Under the pieces are notes generated by a model. The model saw only the letters and a list, made by a program, of their open reading frames with translations, made no database searches and was not told the origin of the DNA. A program made the translations under genes and the position numbers. Of a DNA stretch of 64,000 nucleotides, positions 9,525 through 18,691 are shown in pieces; the stretch's first letter is position 1, and each line of letters opens with the position of its first letter. This stretch comes from CAUZIZ01 sp965222655. GTDB lineage: Bacteria > Acidobacteriota > UBA6911 > RPQK01 > JAJDTT01. Location: contig CBDCUP010000021.1 of NCBI GenBank assembly GCA_965222655.1, forward strand, positions 806,001 through 870,000. The letters run 5' to 3'.

Positions 9525-10187
9525 CCTAGATGGAAACGGCGTCTTCGATGATGGCAGGCGGGGCAGTAACATCAATATTGACACAGACGGCGATGGCAAG
9601 ATCGGCAGAATGGAAGAAGTGTTCCGATCGCTGCAGATCATCAAGTCCTGCGGTGACTCCTTCCTCATCGCTGTGCTTTCCCCAGACGGATCCTTCGTCA
9701 AGCTGGTTAGGACCGAAGTTCAAATCCCGCGTATCGGCGAGCCGGCGCCTGAGTTTGCCTTAGAGACAACAAACGGCAAAACGATCACGTCAGGAGAGTT
9801 AAGGGTGAGTTAAGGGGCAAGACGTACTTACTGGACTTCTGGGCCTCCTGGTGTCGTCCGTGCGTAGCAAAGTTTCCAAGACTCCAAGAACTCGAGCGGG
9901 AGTGGGAAGGCAGGGTCAAAGTAATCGCCGTGAACGTCGACAACGAAAAGAAAGCGGCGAGCGCAGAGAGGATCATCGGCGAATACGAACTGAACTGGCC
10001 TCACGTCATGAGCAAGAGGGGAGATGATGATCCCCTATGGAAGATGTTCGGCAGTATGGAGGGTCTCTTAATGGCGGTTCCGCTCTATGTACTCGTCGAC
10101 AGCCGAGGTTACGTGCGGTATGCGAGCCATGGGGGTACCGATCTCAAAGAACTCGCAACCAACATCGATTCTGTGATTGGAAAGTGA
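9499..10187 (+). pseudogene. EF-hand/TlpA-like thioredoxin protein, truncated and frameshifted
   Basis: The N-terminal part reads HDLDGNGVFDD and DTDGDGKIGRMEE, calcium-binding EF-hand-like loops, then the TlpA/AhpC lead-in IGEPAPEFALETTNGK. The thioredoxin active site LLDFWASWCRPCVAKFP is in another frame from about 9807. The break is an 11-bp tandem duplication (GAGTTAAGGGT at 9796-9806 followed by GAGTTAAGGGG at 9807-9817); removing one copy gives SGELRGKTYLLDFW, exactly as expected. The C-terminus ends normally (STOP at 10187). The N-terminus is fused to the SMP-30 fragment, so no signal peptide remains. Family role: extracytoplasmic thiol reduction. Confidence 0.88.
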
Positions 10188-10208
10188 GAAAGCGGCTGCC
10201 CGTCGGGT

Positions 10209-10894
10209 ATACGCTGGCTCTGAGTTCCTTCGTAAAAAAGGGGATGCACCCCATTTTGGAAGCCGTCATCAAAGTCGGGATCGATGTCCCCATAGTAGGC
10301 CGTCGCCAGGGCATACCCTCGGGCCAGAATCTTTTCCACCGGCCAGCGGCTGGCGCTGACGCCGCGCGAGGCTTCGGTGGCCCGATTATCGACGACGATC
10401 CCTTCTTCTTTGGAGGGACGCATCCACTGGTCCGAGAGCGTAATGCCGGGGTCAGTGTGAATCGAGTGATTCGCATTGAAATTGAGTCCCAGAAAGGCGG
10501 GGACCGCCTCTTTTTCGCTATTGAGAAGGTAGATCAGTAGGTTGATGCTGGGGCCTGTTTTGTCGTTCTTGAAGAAAATTGAGACCTGTTTGCGGGTGGC
10601 TAGGCCACCCAGGGCCGAGGGGTCAACCAACACCTTATGAGCCGTGGTCCGTGGTCGTCCAGGGCTTCGACCATAGACGTGAGTCTCGAAGAGTTTGAGA
10701 ATCTCCACTCGCCTGAGCCGGCGCCAGGTCTCTTTATGCGTGATCCTGCTTCCGCTGGATGTCAGCAAGGGATCGGGCAGCGTGTAGGGCGGCACCTTCG
10801 ATCCGTCGTAATTGTACGACTCTTCCTGGATTTCAGCGGGTGAATTCCAGATGAGTCCCAGTGTTACCCCACAGAGGATTGTGATTATCCGCAC
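10209..10894 (-). pseudogene. Glucuronoyl-esterase-like (CE15) protein, C-terminus missing
   Basis: From a GTG at 10894 the minus strand encodes a signal-peptide-like start (RIITILCGVTLGLIW), then SKVPPYTLPDPL, LFETHVYGRSPGRP, and the CE15-type block NRATEASRGVSASRW, ILARGYALATAYYGDIDPD, DGFQNGVHPLFY. Family members cleave ester bonds between 4-O-methyl-glucuronate and lignin alcohols. About half the normal protein, including the catalytic nucleophile region, is missing: homology ends near 10228, where sequence next to the TlpA fragment begins, and the frame runs on without meaning to 10109. It starts 13 bp after the FG-GAP gene stop, so it was once co-transcribed with it. Confidence 0.85.
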
Positions 10895-10907
10895 AGTCGG
10901 CACCCTC

Positions 10908-13790
10908 TTAATCGAAAACAACGACAACCTCCTCCAGAATGGGAGACACGGCCCCAGTTGCCGTTGGATTGAGAACAGCCCGATATTGCATCGCCTGGTG
11001 GGAAGTATCGAAACGGCGTAGGGTTCCCGGCTGTTCGTAGTAGGTGCCGGCCCCCCCAGGACCCATCCAGGAAGCCTTCTCCAGCCCCTCGGCCCCGGCA
11101 GCGCTGCGCAGCTGCAGGCGTACCCGGCTTCCGTGCGGCGTCTGGGCCTTCCAGGTAATGCCGCGAGGAACCGAGTCGCCATAGACGTGAACGGAGGAGA
11201 TGTAGTCGTATTCATGACGGCGATCATAGATGTTGCCCAGGTCGACACCCGAGTCGTTGTGGGGTCCACGGGCGGGTATTCCCAGTCGCCTGTCTGGCTG
11301 AAATCCGTCCGCCCCTCCCCAGTAGAGAAAGGAATCGGTGACGTGATCGCCGAAGGATCCGATTTGGTTGGGATCTCCCTCGGAGCGATGACAGACCATG
11401 AGGATATCAGTGTACCCGTCCTGGTTGAAATCGGTGACCAGGCTCCCTGCGCCCGAATTGGTAGGCAAGGTAAACATCCGCTCGGCGGGAAAGCCATCCG
11501 GCCCTCCCAGGTAGATTCGCGACAGGGTGGCCCGGCTGGAGCCCGTGTTGTAGTTGGGGCAGACCAGATCCAACCAGCCATCCTGATTGACATCCGCCAC
11601 GGTGATGAGGTTCGTGCCCTCAATCTCGAAGGAATCTCGTCGCTCCTTCGAAAACTCCCCCGGCCCGGCAGCCCAGTAGACAAAGCCGGTGGTCAGCCGC
11701 TTGCCTGCCTCGATACTCCGACTCAGCACCAGATCCAGGGTGCCGTCCTGGTTCAAATCTGCCACTTCGACGTCACGGAGCCCCTTTGATCCGGCAACGA
11801 AGTCCCGGCGAGAGGAAGAGTAGTTGCGTGTCCCATCTCCCCAAAAAATGGGGACACCTTCATCCCCGCCGGCGAAGAGCAGATCGAGGAATCCGTCCTG
11901 GTTGATGTCGGCAACTGCGGGAATTCCGGAGCGCCCTGTGGGAAGTTCCAGACGCTCGGGCACCACGTAACCATCCGCTCCTCCAAAAAAGACAAACGCA
12001 CCTTTCTCCTTATCGGTTGCCTTGGGAGCATTGGACAGCACGATATCCAGATAGCCGTCCCGGTCCAGGTCCGCCACAGTGGCTCCGGCACTTCCATTCC
12101 CAGTCAGCGCCGAACGCCTGCTGGGAGAAAAGCTCTTGGGGCTGCCCCAGTAAATATTGCTTTCCTGCTTCCAGCGCACAGTCTCTCCGAAATTGGACAC
12201 AATCAGTTCGGTCCATCCATCGTCATTGAGGTCTGCGGCGGCCCACTCGTAGGGATCGACGGCTGGTAGGGACAGCCTTCGTTTGGGACTATAGTTCCCC
12301 TGCTGATCCCCCCAATAGACATAGATGGGACTGTTCCCTCCCCGGCTGCGACCAACGGTGTTGTTGAAGAGGAGATCCAAATGGCCGTCCCCGTTGAAGT
12401 CGGCAGACAGGTTGCCAACCGCCCCCTGGGTAAAAAGGGAGGTGCGCCGTGTATCGAGAAACCCTTCGGGCTTGTTCCAGAAGATGTAGGAAGGCACATC
12501 GAAGGAAAAGTGCTCCTTGTAGTTCGAGACGATGATTTCTTTCCAGCCGTCCTGGTTCAGGTCCGCTGTCGAGACGCCCCAGGCACCGACAGTCTCGAAT
12601 TCCTGACGGCGCTCGGCCGAGAAACCTTCGGCCGATCCCCAGTAGAGGTAGGAAAACGTGAGGGGATTCCCTTCCGCCTGGTGATTGCTGCAGAAGATAT
12701 CGGGTTTGCCATCGTTGTTGAAGTCATCCACCACACAGCCACGAGCGTTATGGGTGGGAAGCTCATGCCGGTCCTGCTCCGAAAAGCCGCCATCGCGATT
12801 CAGATAGACGTACGAAACGGGCCCCTTTCCATTCGCAAAAACGATATCGCTGCGGCCGTCGGCGTCGACATCGGCCAGCTCCACCGACCACGCCTGGTGG
12901 GTCGGAAGCTCGGTCCGCCGGCCCGGATCGAAGCCTTCAGGGCCGCCCCAGTAGACAAACGAGTTGACGTCGGCATTCCCGCCCGCCTCCTGATTGGCGA
13001 ATACCACGTCTGGCCAGGAATCTCCGTTCAGGTCCTCAACGGCGACGTCGGACGCTCCCAGGGCGGGCAAGTCGGTGGAATTCTTGGGATCGAATCCCTT
13101 CTCAGACCCCCAATAGATCGGACAAGGCGACTCGTAGCCTCCCCCCCGAAAGCCGACTCGATACTCCCAGAATCCGGCGGACAGAGCGAAGATGATATCG
13201 AGATGGCCATCCCGGTTCAGATCGCCGATCGCACTGCCCTGGGCCGCACGCGTCGGCAGCGTCAGCTTGCGCGAAAAGGGATAGAATCCCCACTGGGAGG
13301 CATCCTTCCGCTCTTGCAGCTCCTTGATTCCGCCGAAATAGACGAAGGAATCCATCCCATCCCAGGTCCCGTTGGTGTAATTCGCCAGGACCAGATCCAT
13401 CTGGCCGTCGTTGTTCAGATCGGCTGCGGACGACCACTGGGCTCCGTCATTCGGAACGTAGGACTTGCGTAAAACGTCGAAGTCTTTCCCGTTCCCCCAG
13501 TAGATCTCTGCATCCAGTTTCTCGCGGTGGGGATGGGTGTTGGAAAAGACAAGATCCATGTACCCATCGTGGTTGAGATCCCAGCGGTTGATCAGCTGGA
13601 TCCGTCCTTTCCGGGAGACGTAGGTGTTGGCACCTCCATCCCCGAAGCTGCCGTCAGCGAAATCCTCAAAGCTGCTTTCGCGCCAGACGTCATTGCCCAG
13701 GATGGGAAGGGTTAGCATGAAAAAGATCGGCAAAACCGACACATGCTCTCTGAAAAACCAACCGCGTTTCGACCGACTATCCATCGTCAA
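10908..13790 (-). CDS. Large secreted FG-GAP/VCBS repeat protein
   Basis: 960 residues. A basic N-terminus is followed by a hydrophobic stretch (VLPIFFMLTLPILG), a likely signal peptide. The body is a long series of about 14 FG-GAP/VCBS-type repeats of roughly 50-60 residues, each with a DLNxDGxxDLVxxN calcium-loop motif and a following F.YWGG segment, as in integrin-like beta-propellers; two seven-bladed propellers would fit. The last about 150 residues (GIPARGPHNDSGVDLGNIYDR onward) form a different beta-rich domain ending in EEVVVVFD. Probably extracellular carbohydrate or protein binding. It precedes the truncated CE15-like esterase by 13 bp. Confidence 0.9.
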   Translation of the reverse strand: MTMDSRSKRGWFFREHVSVLPIFFMLTLPILGNDVWRESSFEDFADGSFGDGGANTYVSRKGRIQLINRWDLNHDGYMDLVFSNTHPHREKLDAEIYWGNGKDFDVLRKSYVPNDGAQWSSAADLNNDGQMDLVLANYTNGTWDGMDSFVYFGGIKELQERKDASQWGFYPFSRKLTLPTRAAQGSAIGDLNRDGHLDIIFALSAGFWEYRVGFRGGGYESPCPIYWGSEKGFDPKNSTDLPALGASDVAVEDLNGDSWPDVVFANQEAGGNADVNSFVYWGGPEGFDPGRRTELPTHQAWSVELADVDADGRSDIVFANGKGPVSYVYLNRDGGFSEQDRHELPTHNARGCVVDDFNNDGKPDIFCSNHQAEGNPLTFSYLYWGSAEGFSAERRQEFETVGAWGVSTADLNQDGWKEIIVSNYKEHFSFDVPSYIFWNKPEGFLDTRRTSLFTQGAVGNLSADFNGDGHLDLLFNNTVGRSRGGNSPIYVYWGDQQGNYSPKRRLSLPAVDPYEWAAADLNDDGWTELIVSNFGETVRWKQESNIYWGSPKSFSPSRRSALTGNGSAGATVADLDRDGYLDIVLSNAPKATDKEKGAFVFFGGADGYVVPERLELPTGRSGIPAVADINQDGFLDLLFAGGDEGVPIFWGDGTRNYSSSRRDFVAGSKGLRDVEVADLNQDGTLDLVLSRSIEAGKRLTTGFVYWAAGPGEFSKERRDSFEIEGTNLITVADVNQDGWLDLVCPNYNTGSSRATLSRIYLGGPDGFPAERMFTLPTNSGAGSLVTDFNQDGYTDILMVCHRSEGDPNQIGSFGDHVTDSFLYWGGADGFQPDRRLGIPARGPHNDSGVDLGNIYDRRHEYDYISSVHVYGDSVPRGITWKAQTPHGSRVRLQLRSAAGAEGLEKASWMGPGGAGTYYEQPGTLRRFDTSHQAMQYRAVLNPTATGAVSPILEEVVVVFD

Positions 13791-13889
13791 TGGTCCTCTG
13801 GAACCCCCGGTCGTCAGACCCGGTTCCTTGGGATTGGCAAGCGCTTCCGCAAGACCTTGTGAATACTGAAAGGTCTGGGCCCCTGCGAA

Positions 13890-14417
13890 TCAGCGACGCG
13901 CCTCTTCCAGGTAGCTACGCGCAAACTCCAACAGCCCCGACGATCTCAGACCGATGCGACGAGCCTCCTCTTCGGCCTTCTCGATGCTCCAGTCATCGTG
14001 AAGCACTCTATAGATGATCCACAAGCCGCCCACTCGACTGGCGCTAGCGCAGTGGATGAACACCGGGTGATTGGACTCCTCGGAAACAACTTCTAGAAAC
14101 TTGTCGACTTGCTCTGCCTGCAGGTTTGACGAATCGACCGGAATGTTGAAGAAGTTGAGACCAAGAGATCGAGCCGCTTCTTTTTCCTGCTGGAACAGAT
14201 CCGTTTCCCCAGGTCTTCGCAGATTGAGAAGGCTCCGAACACCCTGGGCTTTGAGCTTGCTCAAATCCTCGAGAGACGGCTGGCCACCGGTGCAGAAGTT
14301 TTTGCCGATCCAGAGAAAGTTCCCCGCCGAAATTGACGAATCTTCCTCACCCGAAGAAGCGAGTGAGCAAGCGGCGAGAAGGCAGGCGAAGAGGATAAAG
14401 CTACTCGTAGCTCTCAT
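13890..14417 (-). CDS. Lipoprotein dual-specificity-type phosphatase (fused DSP-PTPase family)
   Basis: 175 residues. The start at 14417 gives a lipoprotein signal peptide with lipobox LLAAC at about residue 16. The domain resembles the bacterial DSP-like phosphatases related to those fused to NAD kinase: GNFLWIGKNFCTGGQPSLED near the N-terminus, GVRSLLNLRRPGE in the middle and the phosphate-binding loop HCASASRVGG (Cys and Arg separated by four residues, as in this subfamily rather than the classical five). The conserved general-acid region is around FNIPVDSSN. The frame is open a further 94 codons upstream but that stretch has no protein-like features. Its substrate is unknown. Confidence 0.85.
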   Translation of the reverse strand: MRATSSFILFACLLAACSLASSGEEDSSISAGNFLWIGKNFCTGGQPSLEDLSKLKAQGVRSLLNLRRPGETDLFQQEKEAARSLGLNFFNIPVDSSNLQAEQVDKFLEVVSEESNHPVFIHCASASRVGGLWIIYRVLHDDWSIEKAEEEARRIGLRSSGLLEFARSYLEEARR

Positions 14418-14663
14418 TGTCACACAGTATAGCTTCAGAACAGGGGTGACGCCACGGGAGGTGGCCACTCCCGGGTGAACGGGCCAAAACAACCTGCAAT
14501 TTGCCACCTCAATGGGGGGACAGGGATTTCCCGCCTCACTGCTCGCATGGAGAACAATTCCCGGAAAGCGCCGCCTACATTCTATTGAAACGGAATGACT
14601 TATGTCAGAATAGTGGGCTAAGATCACCGGTAGGATAGGGATGGGATAGAGGTAGGTTAGGGT

Positions 14664-15002
14664 ATGGATAGCCGAGTGAAACATGGCGGTTACCGACAAC
14701 TAGCTCTTTTCTCTGGGTTCGGTGGCATGTTGAGCTTCGAGCTCAGAGGTGGCCTGGAGGCCTCGAATGCGTTGTTACAGAAGCTGGAGATCCCCCTGAT
14801 CGCTCCCAGCCTGAGAGGTGTTGAAACTCTGGTCACCCTTCCCGCAACAACTACTCACGCGGGGATAGCACGGGAAGAACGCCTGCGGCTGGGGATTTCC
14901 GATTCCCTGATCCGCGTTTCTATCGGTATCGAGGCTACCGAAGACATCATCAACGACTTTCGCCAGGCGCTCGATCTTGATTCGATCTCTGGCTGCCGTT
15001 AA
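14664..15002 (+). pseudogene. Cystathionine gamma-synthase/lyase-family C-terminal fragment
   Basis: About 100 residues match the C-terminal domain of PLP-dependent Cys/Met metabolism enzymes: SGFGGMLSFELRGGLEAS, APSLRGVETLVTLPATTTHA, EERLRLGISDSLIRVSIGIE and a final TEDIINDFRQAL. The whole N-terminal two thirds, including the PLP-binding Lys, are absent, and sequence upstream of about 14690 does not resemble the family. The frame runs to a natural stop. A broken remnant with no expected activity; it lies just upstream of a PhyH dioxygenase. Confidence 0.85.
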
Positions 15003-15053
15003 ATTGAGTCTCAACTAGCGACTGACAATCGGTCGGAGAGAAAGGAAGACGAG

Positions 15054-15896
15054 TTGACAAGGAATCCCAGCATTGTGAATACGGATTGGAGTGGTCTTTC
15101 GTTCGGACAGCAGGTCCGCCACCTGGAAGTCGAGGGATACGTCGTCCTGCCGGGAATGCTGACCCCGGACCAGGTGGCACAACTGCACTCTGAGTTGGAG
15201 CCAATCCCAACGGAAAGCCCAGACTACACCGACAAGAAACAGGGCCACGACGACATCCAGTGGACCGGTGGAGCGATCACGGAACTCATCGCCAACCCCC
15301 CTATGATCGCGTGGCTGGAACGTCTCTTCGGTGACCTTCCGGTGCTCATGACCTACGATTACTCTCGCTCCGAGGCCGGATGTCCGGCGATCAACCTCCA
15401 TGCTGACGGGCAGCCTTGGGGATCTAAGATCTTCGGAGCCGAACAGAGCTGTCCGCGTTTGGTGCGGGTCTTGTACTACCTTCAGGATCTGACCCCTGAG
15501 CGGGCTCCTTTCAGGGTCGTGCCCCGCTCTCATCTCAGCTTTCACAATCACGGCAATCCCTATTTACGCTACCGCGAGCATCCGGAAGAGGTGATGGTGA
15601 CCTGCCCGGCAGGTGCTGCTTGTTTGATCAACCAGAACGTCTTCCATGGAAACTTTCCAAATCGTAGTGGGCAGGCTCGTGAGATGCTCGGTCTAGCCTA
15701 TAGGCCACCCTGGTCTGGTCCATTCGAACCTGTGGCCACCTGGTCGGAGCAGGAGCTTTCGGGAGTTTCAGGGGCGGTAAGGGCCGTCATGACGGACCGC
15801 AACCGCCGCATCTGGCTACCCGATGCAGGGAACGTCCATCCCGATATGCCCAGTGAGGCTGAAGGCATCGACCCCAGCCGCTGGGAATTGACGTGA
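15054..15896 (+). CDS. Phytanoyl-CoA dioxygenase family protein
   Basis: 280 residues, TTG start at 15054 behind GAAAGGAAG. The Fe(II) ligands are in NLHADGQPW (HxD) and VFHGNFPNRSGQARE (distal His plus the Arg for 2-oxoglutarate). The N-terminus VRHLEVEGYVVLPGMLTPDQV is characteristic. This enzyme is only distantly similar to the other PhyH protein at 3932-4717, so the two are not recent duplicates. Members hydroxylate varied small molecules; substrate is unknown. Downstream is the interrupted Tat-secreted gene. Confidence 0.9.
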   Translation: MTRNPSIVNTDWSGLSFGQQVRHLEVEGYVVLPGMLTPDQVAQLHSELEPIPTESPDYTDKKQGHDDIQWTGGAITELIANPPMIAWLERLFGDLPVLMTYDYSRSEAGCPAINLHADGQPWGSKIFGAEQSCPRLVRVLYYLQDLTPERAPFRVVPRSHLSFHNHGNPYLRYREHPEEVMVTCPAGAACLINQNVFHGNFPNRSGQAREMLGLAYRPPWSGPFEPVATWSEQELSGVSGAVRAVMTDRNRRIWLPDAGNVHPDMPSEAEGIDPSRWELT

Positions 15897-15979
15897 GACA
15901 CTGGCGGCATCCGCATCTCCGCCCTCTCGGAACGAAATGTCCTGCGAGCTAGCCAAAACACTTCTTGGTAGGGGTTAAC

Positions 15980-17198
15980 ATGAAGAGAAGAGAGTTCTTG
16001 AGGTCACCTCTCCACCGCCTAAAGGCGGTGGATTCGACGTGCGACTAAAGTCGCCTAAAGACCTCGCCTCCGATCCAGGCGACTCGCTTAACCACCCCCA
16101 ACAGTCGGCTCGGCGCCCACTTCGTCGAGTCGTCGAGCAACCCACACGCTAGCCGGCTACCTTCCCTACGCACACCGGCTTGCTGGAGCAAGCCTCCTGA
16201 AGGCTTCGCCTAAAGGTGAGGGGGTTCACCCATCCCCGAATGGGACCCTAAAGGTTGCGGGTAGCGCCTCGGCTGTGAGTGCAGTCCCCTTCGCGTCCGG
16301 CGCTGGTCCCGGTCGGGAAGATACCGTATCGACACTCCGTAGCCTTGAGCCTCGGCCGGTAAGCCCATTCAACGTGGGTGGCAAGGCCCAGCTTTTCGTG
16401 GATCGCCTCCTGGTCAGAGAATCTCAGGGAGTGGGCTTCACGCTCCACCCTGCCGAAAAGCACCCGTCCAATCCGGTGGTCCGGGCAGACCGACCCTGGG
16501 AAGGATGGCGTTTGGAGATCTATGGCATGGGATTCTACCTGGCCGAGAGCTGCACTCTAGCGTTTCCCTGGCTGTTTACGATCAACAACAACGCACGGTA
16601 TGGGAATCACGAAGGTCCTGGGGAGCTGCAGCTCGCCATTTCTCGCGACCTGCTCCACTGGGAAAGACCCTTTCGAGAGCCCTGCGTGCCTCGGGGAGGG
16701 TTGGCAGACTGGGACCGCGGCTTCTTCGTGACACAGTCCCGGGCGCTTCGAGTGGGAGACGAGGTATGGTTGTACTACGGTGGCTCTACCTATACCCACG
16801 GAGACCCCTGTCTCTACCGCTCCCAAGGCACCGGCAGGGGCACAACCCAAACCGGCAGCATTGGCCTTGCCCGCTGGAAGCTGGATCGTTTCGTATCGGT
16901 CGATGGCCCCGGCGAGGGTGGGACCCTGACCACAATTCCAATTCTCTTTTCCGGTGACCGGTTGGAGATTAACGCCAAGACCGGAGAAGGAGGCCGCATC
17001 AGCGTCGAAGTTCTGGACGCAGCGGGAAAACCGATCGAGGGTTGGGCGTCTTCGAATGCGTTCAGCGGGGATGATATTCGGGCCAGGGTCGAGTGGCCTC
17101 GACAGGCCAAGGTTGCAGAGTTCCAGGGGAAGCCGATCAGCCTCCGTTTTCAGCTGCAGAACGCTCAGCTTTTCTCCTTTGCCTTTCGCAGTTCCTGA
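15980..17198 (+). pseudogene. Tat-secreted glycosidase-like beta-propeller protein, signal peptide interrupted
   Basis: A start at 15980 encodes MKRREFLR, a twin-arginine motif. It is cut by a 245-bp element; directly after the element the frame resumes as LKVAGSASAVSAVPFASGAG, completing a Tat signal (324 residues if joined, with the element taken as 244 bp here). The mature part begins VGGKAQLFVDRLLVRESQGV, LTLHPAEKHPSNPV-like, then has ELQLAISRDLLHWERP, DRGFFVTQSRALRVGDEVWLYYGG and a C-terminal beta domain ISVEVLDAAGKPIEG...ISLRFQLQNAQLFSFAFR. This resembles GH32/GH43-like five-bladed proteins common near PSD1 genes, but it is shorter than the usual 450 residues, with an apparent internal deletion near residues 85-105. 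Function unproven. Confidence 0.7.
16003..16247 (-). mobile_element. 245-bp IS200/IS605-like non-autonomous element, copy A
   Basis: Read on the minus strand, it starts right after TTAG (complement of 16248-16251) with GGTCCCATTCGGGGATGGG and ends with a hairpin CCACCGCC...GGCGGTGG followed by AGAGGT. There is no target-site duplication and no protein. Imperfect subterminal hairpins (CTCACCTTTAGGCGAAG..., CTTCAGGAGGCTTG, AGGTCTTTAGGCGACTTTAGTCGC) fill it. It has the same length and ends as copy B at 25791. Insertion 3' of a fixed tetranucleotide without duplication, and hairpin ends, are hallmarks of IS200/IS605 elements. It separates the Tat signal of the surrounding gene into two. Confidence 0.85.
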
Positions 17199-17446
17199 GC
17201 TGAATAGTGATGGAGTGATGCAGTGAGCAGTACCGGAAACAGCTGCAGCCAACAGAGCCGCGAGCGACTTGACTTGTCTGCAATATGAGCCCAAGTTCCG
17301 GCCGCCGAGGACGACGAAGGCAGGAGCGACCGGTCAGCAGCACAATCTCCCCCGTACTCAGCCGAAGTTTTTCGCTGAATGATCCGGCCCGCAGCCGGGG
17401 GCCGGACCGACCGAAACCTCGACATTCTGTCCGTCCCTCCGACTAT

Positions 17447-18477
17447 TTATTCGCTCCCGCGGCCGAGCTTCTGCGGATCGACTACAACGTGCTTGATGCT
17501 TCGGCGCTTCCAGGTGTAGCTGAGGTGAACCAGCCCGTCCCCCGTCTGGATTACTGCCGGGTAGGAATATTCGCCCGGCTCATCCTCCAGGGTGAGGACC
17601 CTGGCCCATTCCTCGCCATCCTTGGATATGGCAACATTTAGCGGTGATCTACCCTCGGTGGTGGGGTTGTAGACTAGCAGCTGCCGTTTATCCCTCAGCG
17701 TGACGGCGTCGGTTCCAGCGCTGGGGTTCGGCAAGTCCGTCAACGTCATTTCACCCCAGGTATTGCCCTCGTCAGTCGACCATGCCTCCCAGATCCGGCC
17801 CTGCCGGCTTCGGCCCAGCGCCTGTAGCCTTCCCCGGGATGCGTGAGAATGCTCGGTTGAATGGCGCTGATTGCGACTCCGTCGTTGATCGGCTGGGTGC
17901 GCGACCAGGTGCTACCCAGATCTGAAGTCATCTCAAAGTGGACTCGCCATCCCTCGTGTTCGGTGCTGGATCCACAGAGAATGGCGCCATCCGCCAGCTG
18001 GATGGGTTTGTTCTTGACCGGGCCGATGCCAGCGGTCGGTAGCCTGACGCGATTCTTCCATATCTTTCCCTTGTCTTCAGAGATCATCATCTCGCCCCAC
18101 CACTGCTGGGGATTTGGGCCCACCTTGAAGAAAAGCATCAGGGGACCGGTCCTGGGTTGGAACAGGACCGGATTCCAGCAAGGATGGCGCTGCGAGGAAT
18201 CGCGGTTTGGTTTGTTCTGGATGCCGTTGGCGACCTCGATTGGTGTCGTCCAACGACCCCCGATCCGACGCGACAGCCAGATGCCGACGTCGGGATGCTT
18301 TGCATGCGTGCCACCAAACCAAGCCGCTACTAGACCCTCACTGGTCTCGGCGAGGGTCGAGGCATGGCACTGAGGGGTAGGACGCGCTTCGAGGGTGTAG
18401 ATCAAACTGCCCTCCCAATACCCTTCCTGCCTGGGAATCGATTCAGCGCCAAGATTCCCGACAGTGGGAGGGAGCAT
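17447..18477 (-). pseudogene. Sialidase/BNR-repeat exo-glycosidase-like, frameshifted
   Basis: The first frame (18477 to about 17837) has CHASTLAETSEGLVAAWFGG, DVGIWLSRRIGGRWTTP and GEMMISEDKGKIWKN (Asp-box/BNR repeats), a pattern of the bacterial exo-sialidase-like family. The second frame (17835 to 17447) continues with GRIWEAWSTDEGNTWGEMTL and ends with SYPAVIQTGDGLVHLSYTW and IKHVVV. One base appears lost in the G run complementary to CCCC at 17834-17837; adding one G gives a single protein of about 343 residues. The upstream frame is open and hydrophobic (ILLICLGLM), so the real start may lie a little before 18477. Probably a secreted glycosidase; could be a sequencing error. Confidence 0.85.
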
Positions 18478-18691
18478 TAAGCCTAGACAGATCAGGAGGA
18501 TTCGGTGAGCGCTGCTACCTGGGTTCCCTCTACTCTCTCCATTGCCAGCGTTGTGGTGCCGCTCTTCTCGCCTAACCTTAAGGTTACCCCAGTAGCTTGT
18601 TGGTTGTCCCCCGCTGAACCGAGGTTTACACTGGCGAAGGCCATGATTGTGGGGTCCAGCTCGACCGCGGAGGAACCTCCAGAAAGGGACG

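Noticed and set aside
12381..13472. 363-codon open frame on the plus strand
   Set aside because: It is antisense to the FG-GAP repeats; the regular spacing mirrors the repeat codons and there is no start signal.
14418..14663. Upstream extension of the phosphatase frame
   Set aside because: The 94 extra codons have no protein character and the lipoprotein signal starts at 14417.
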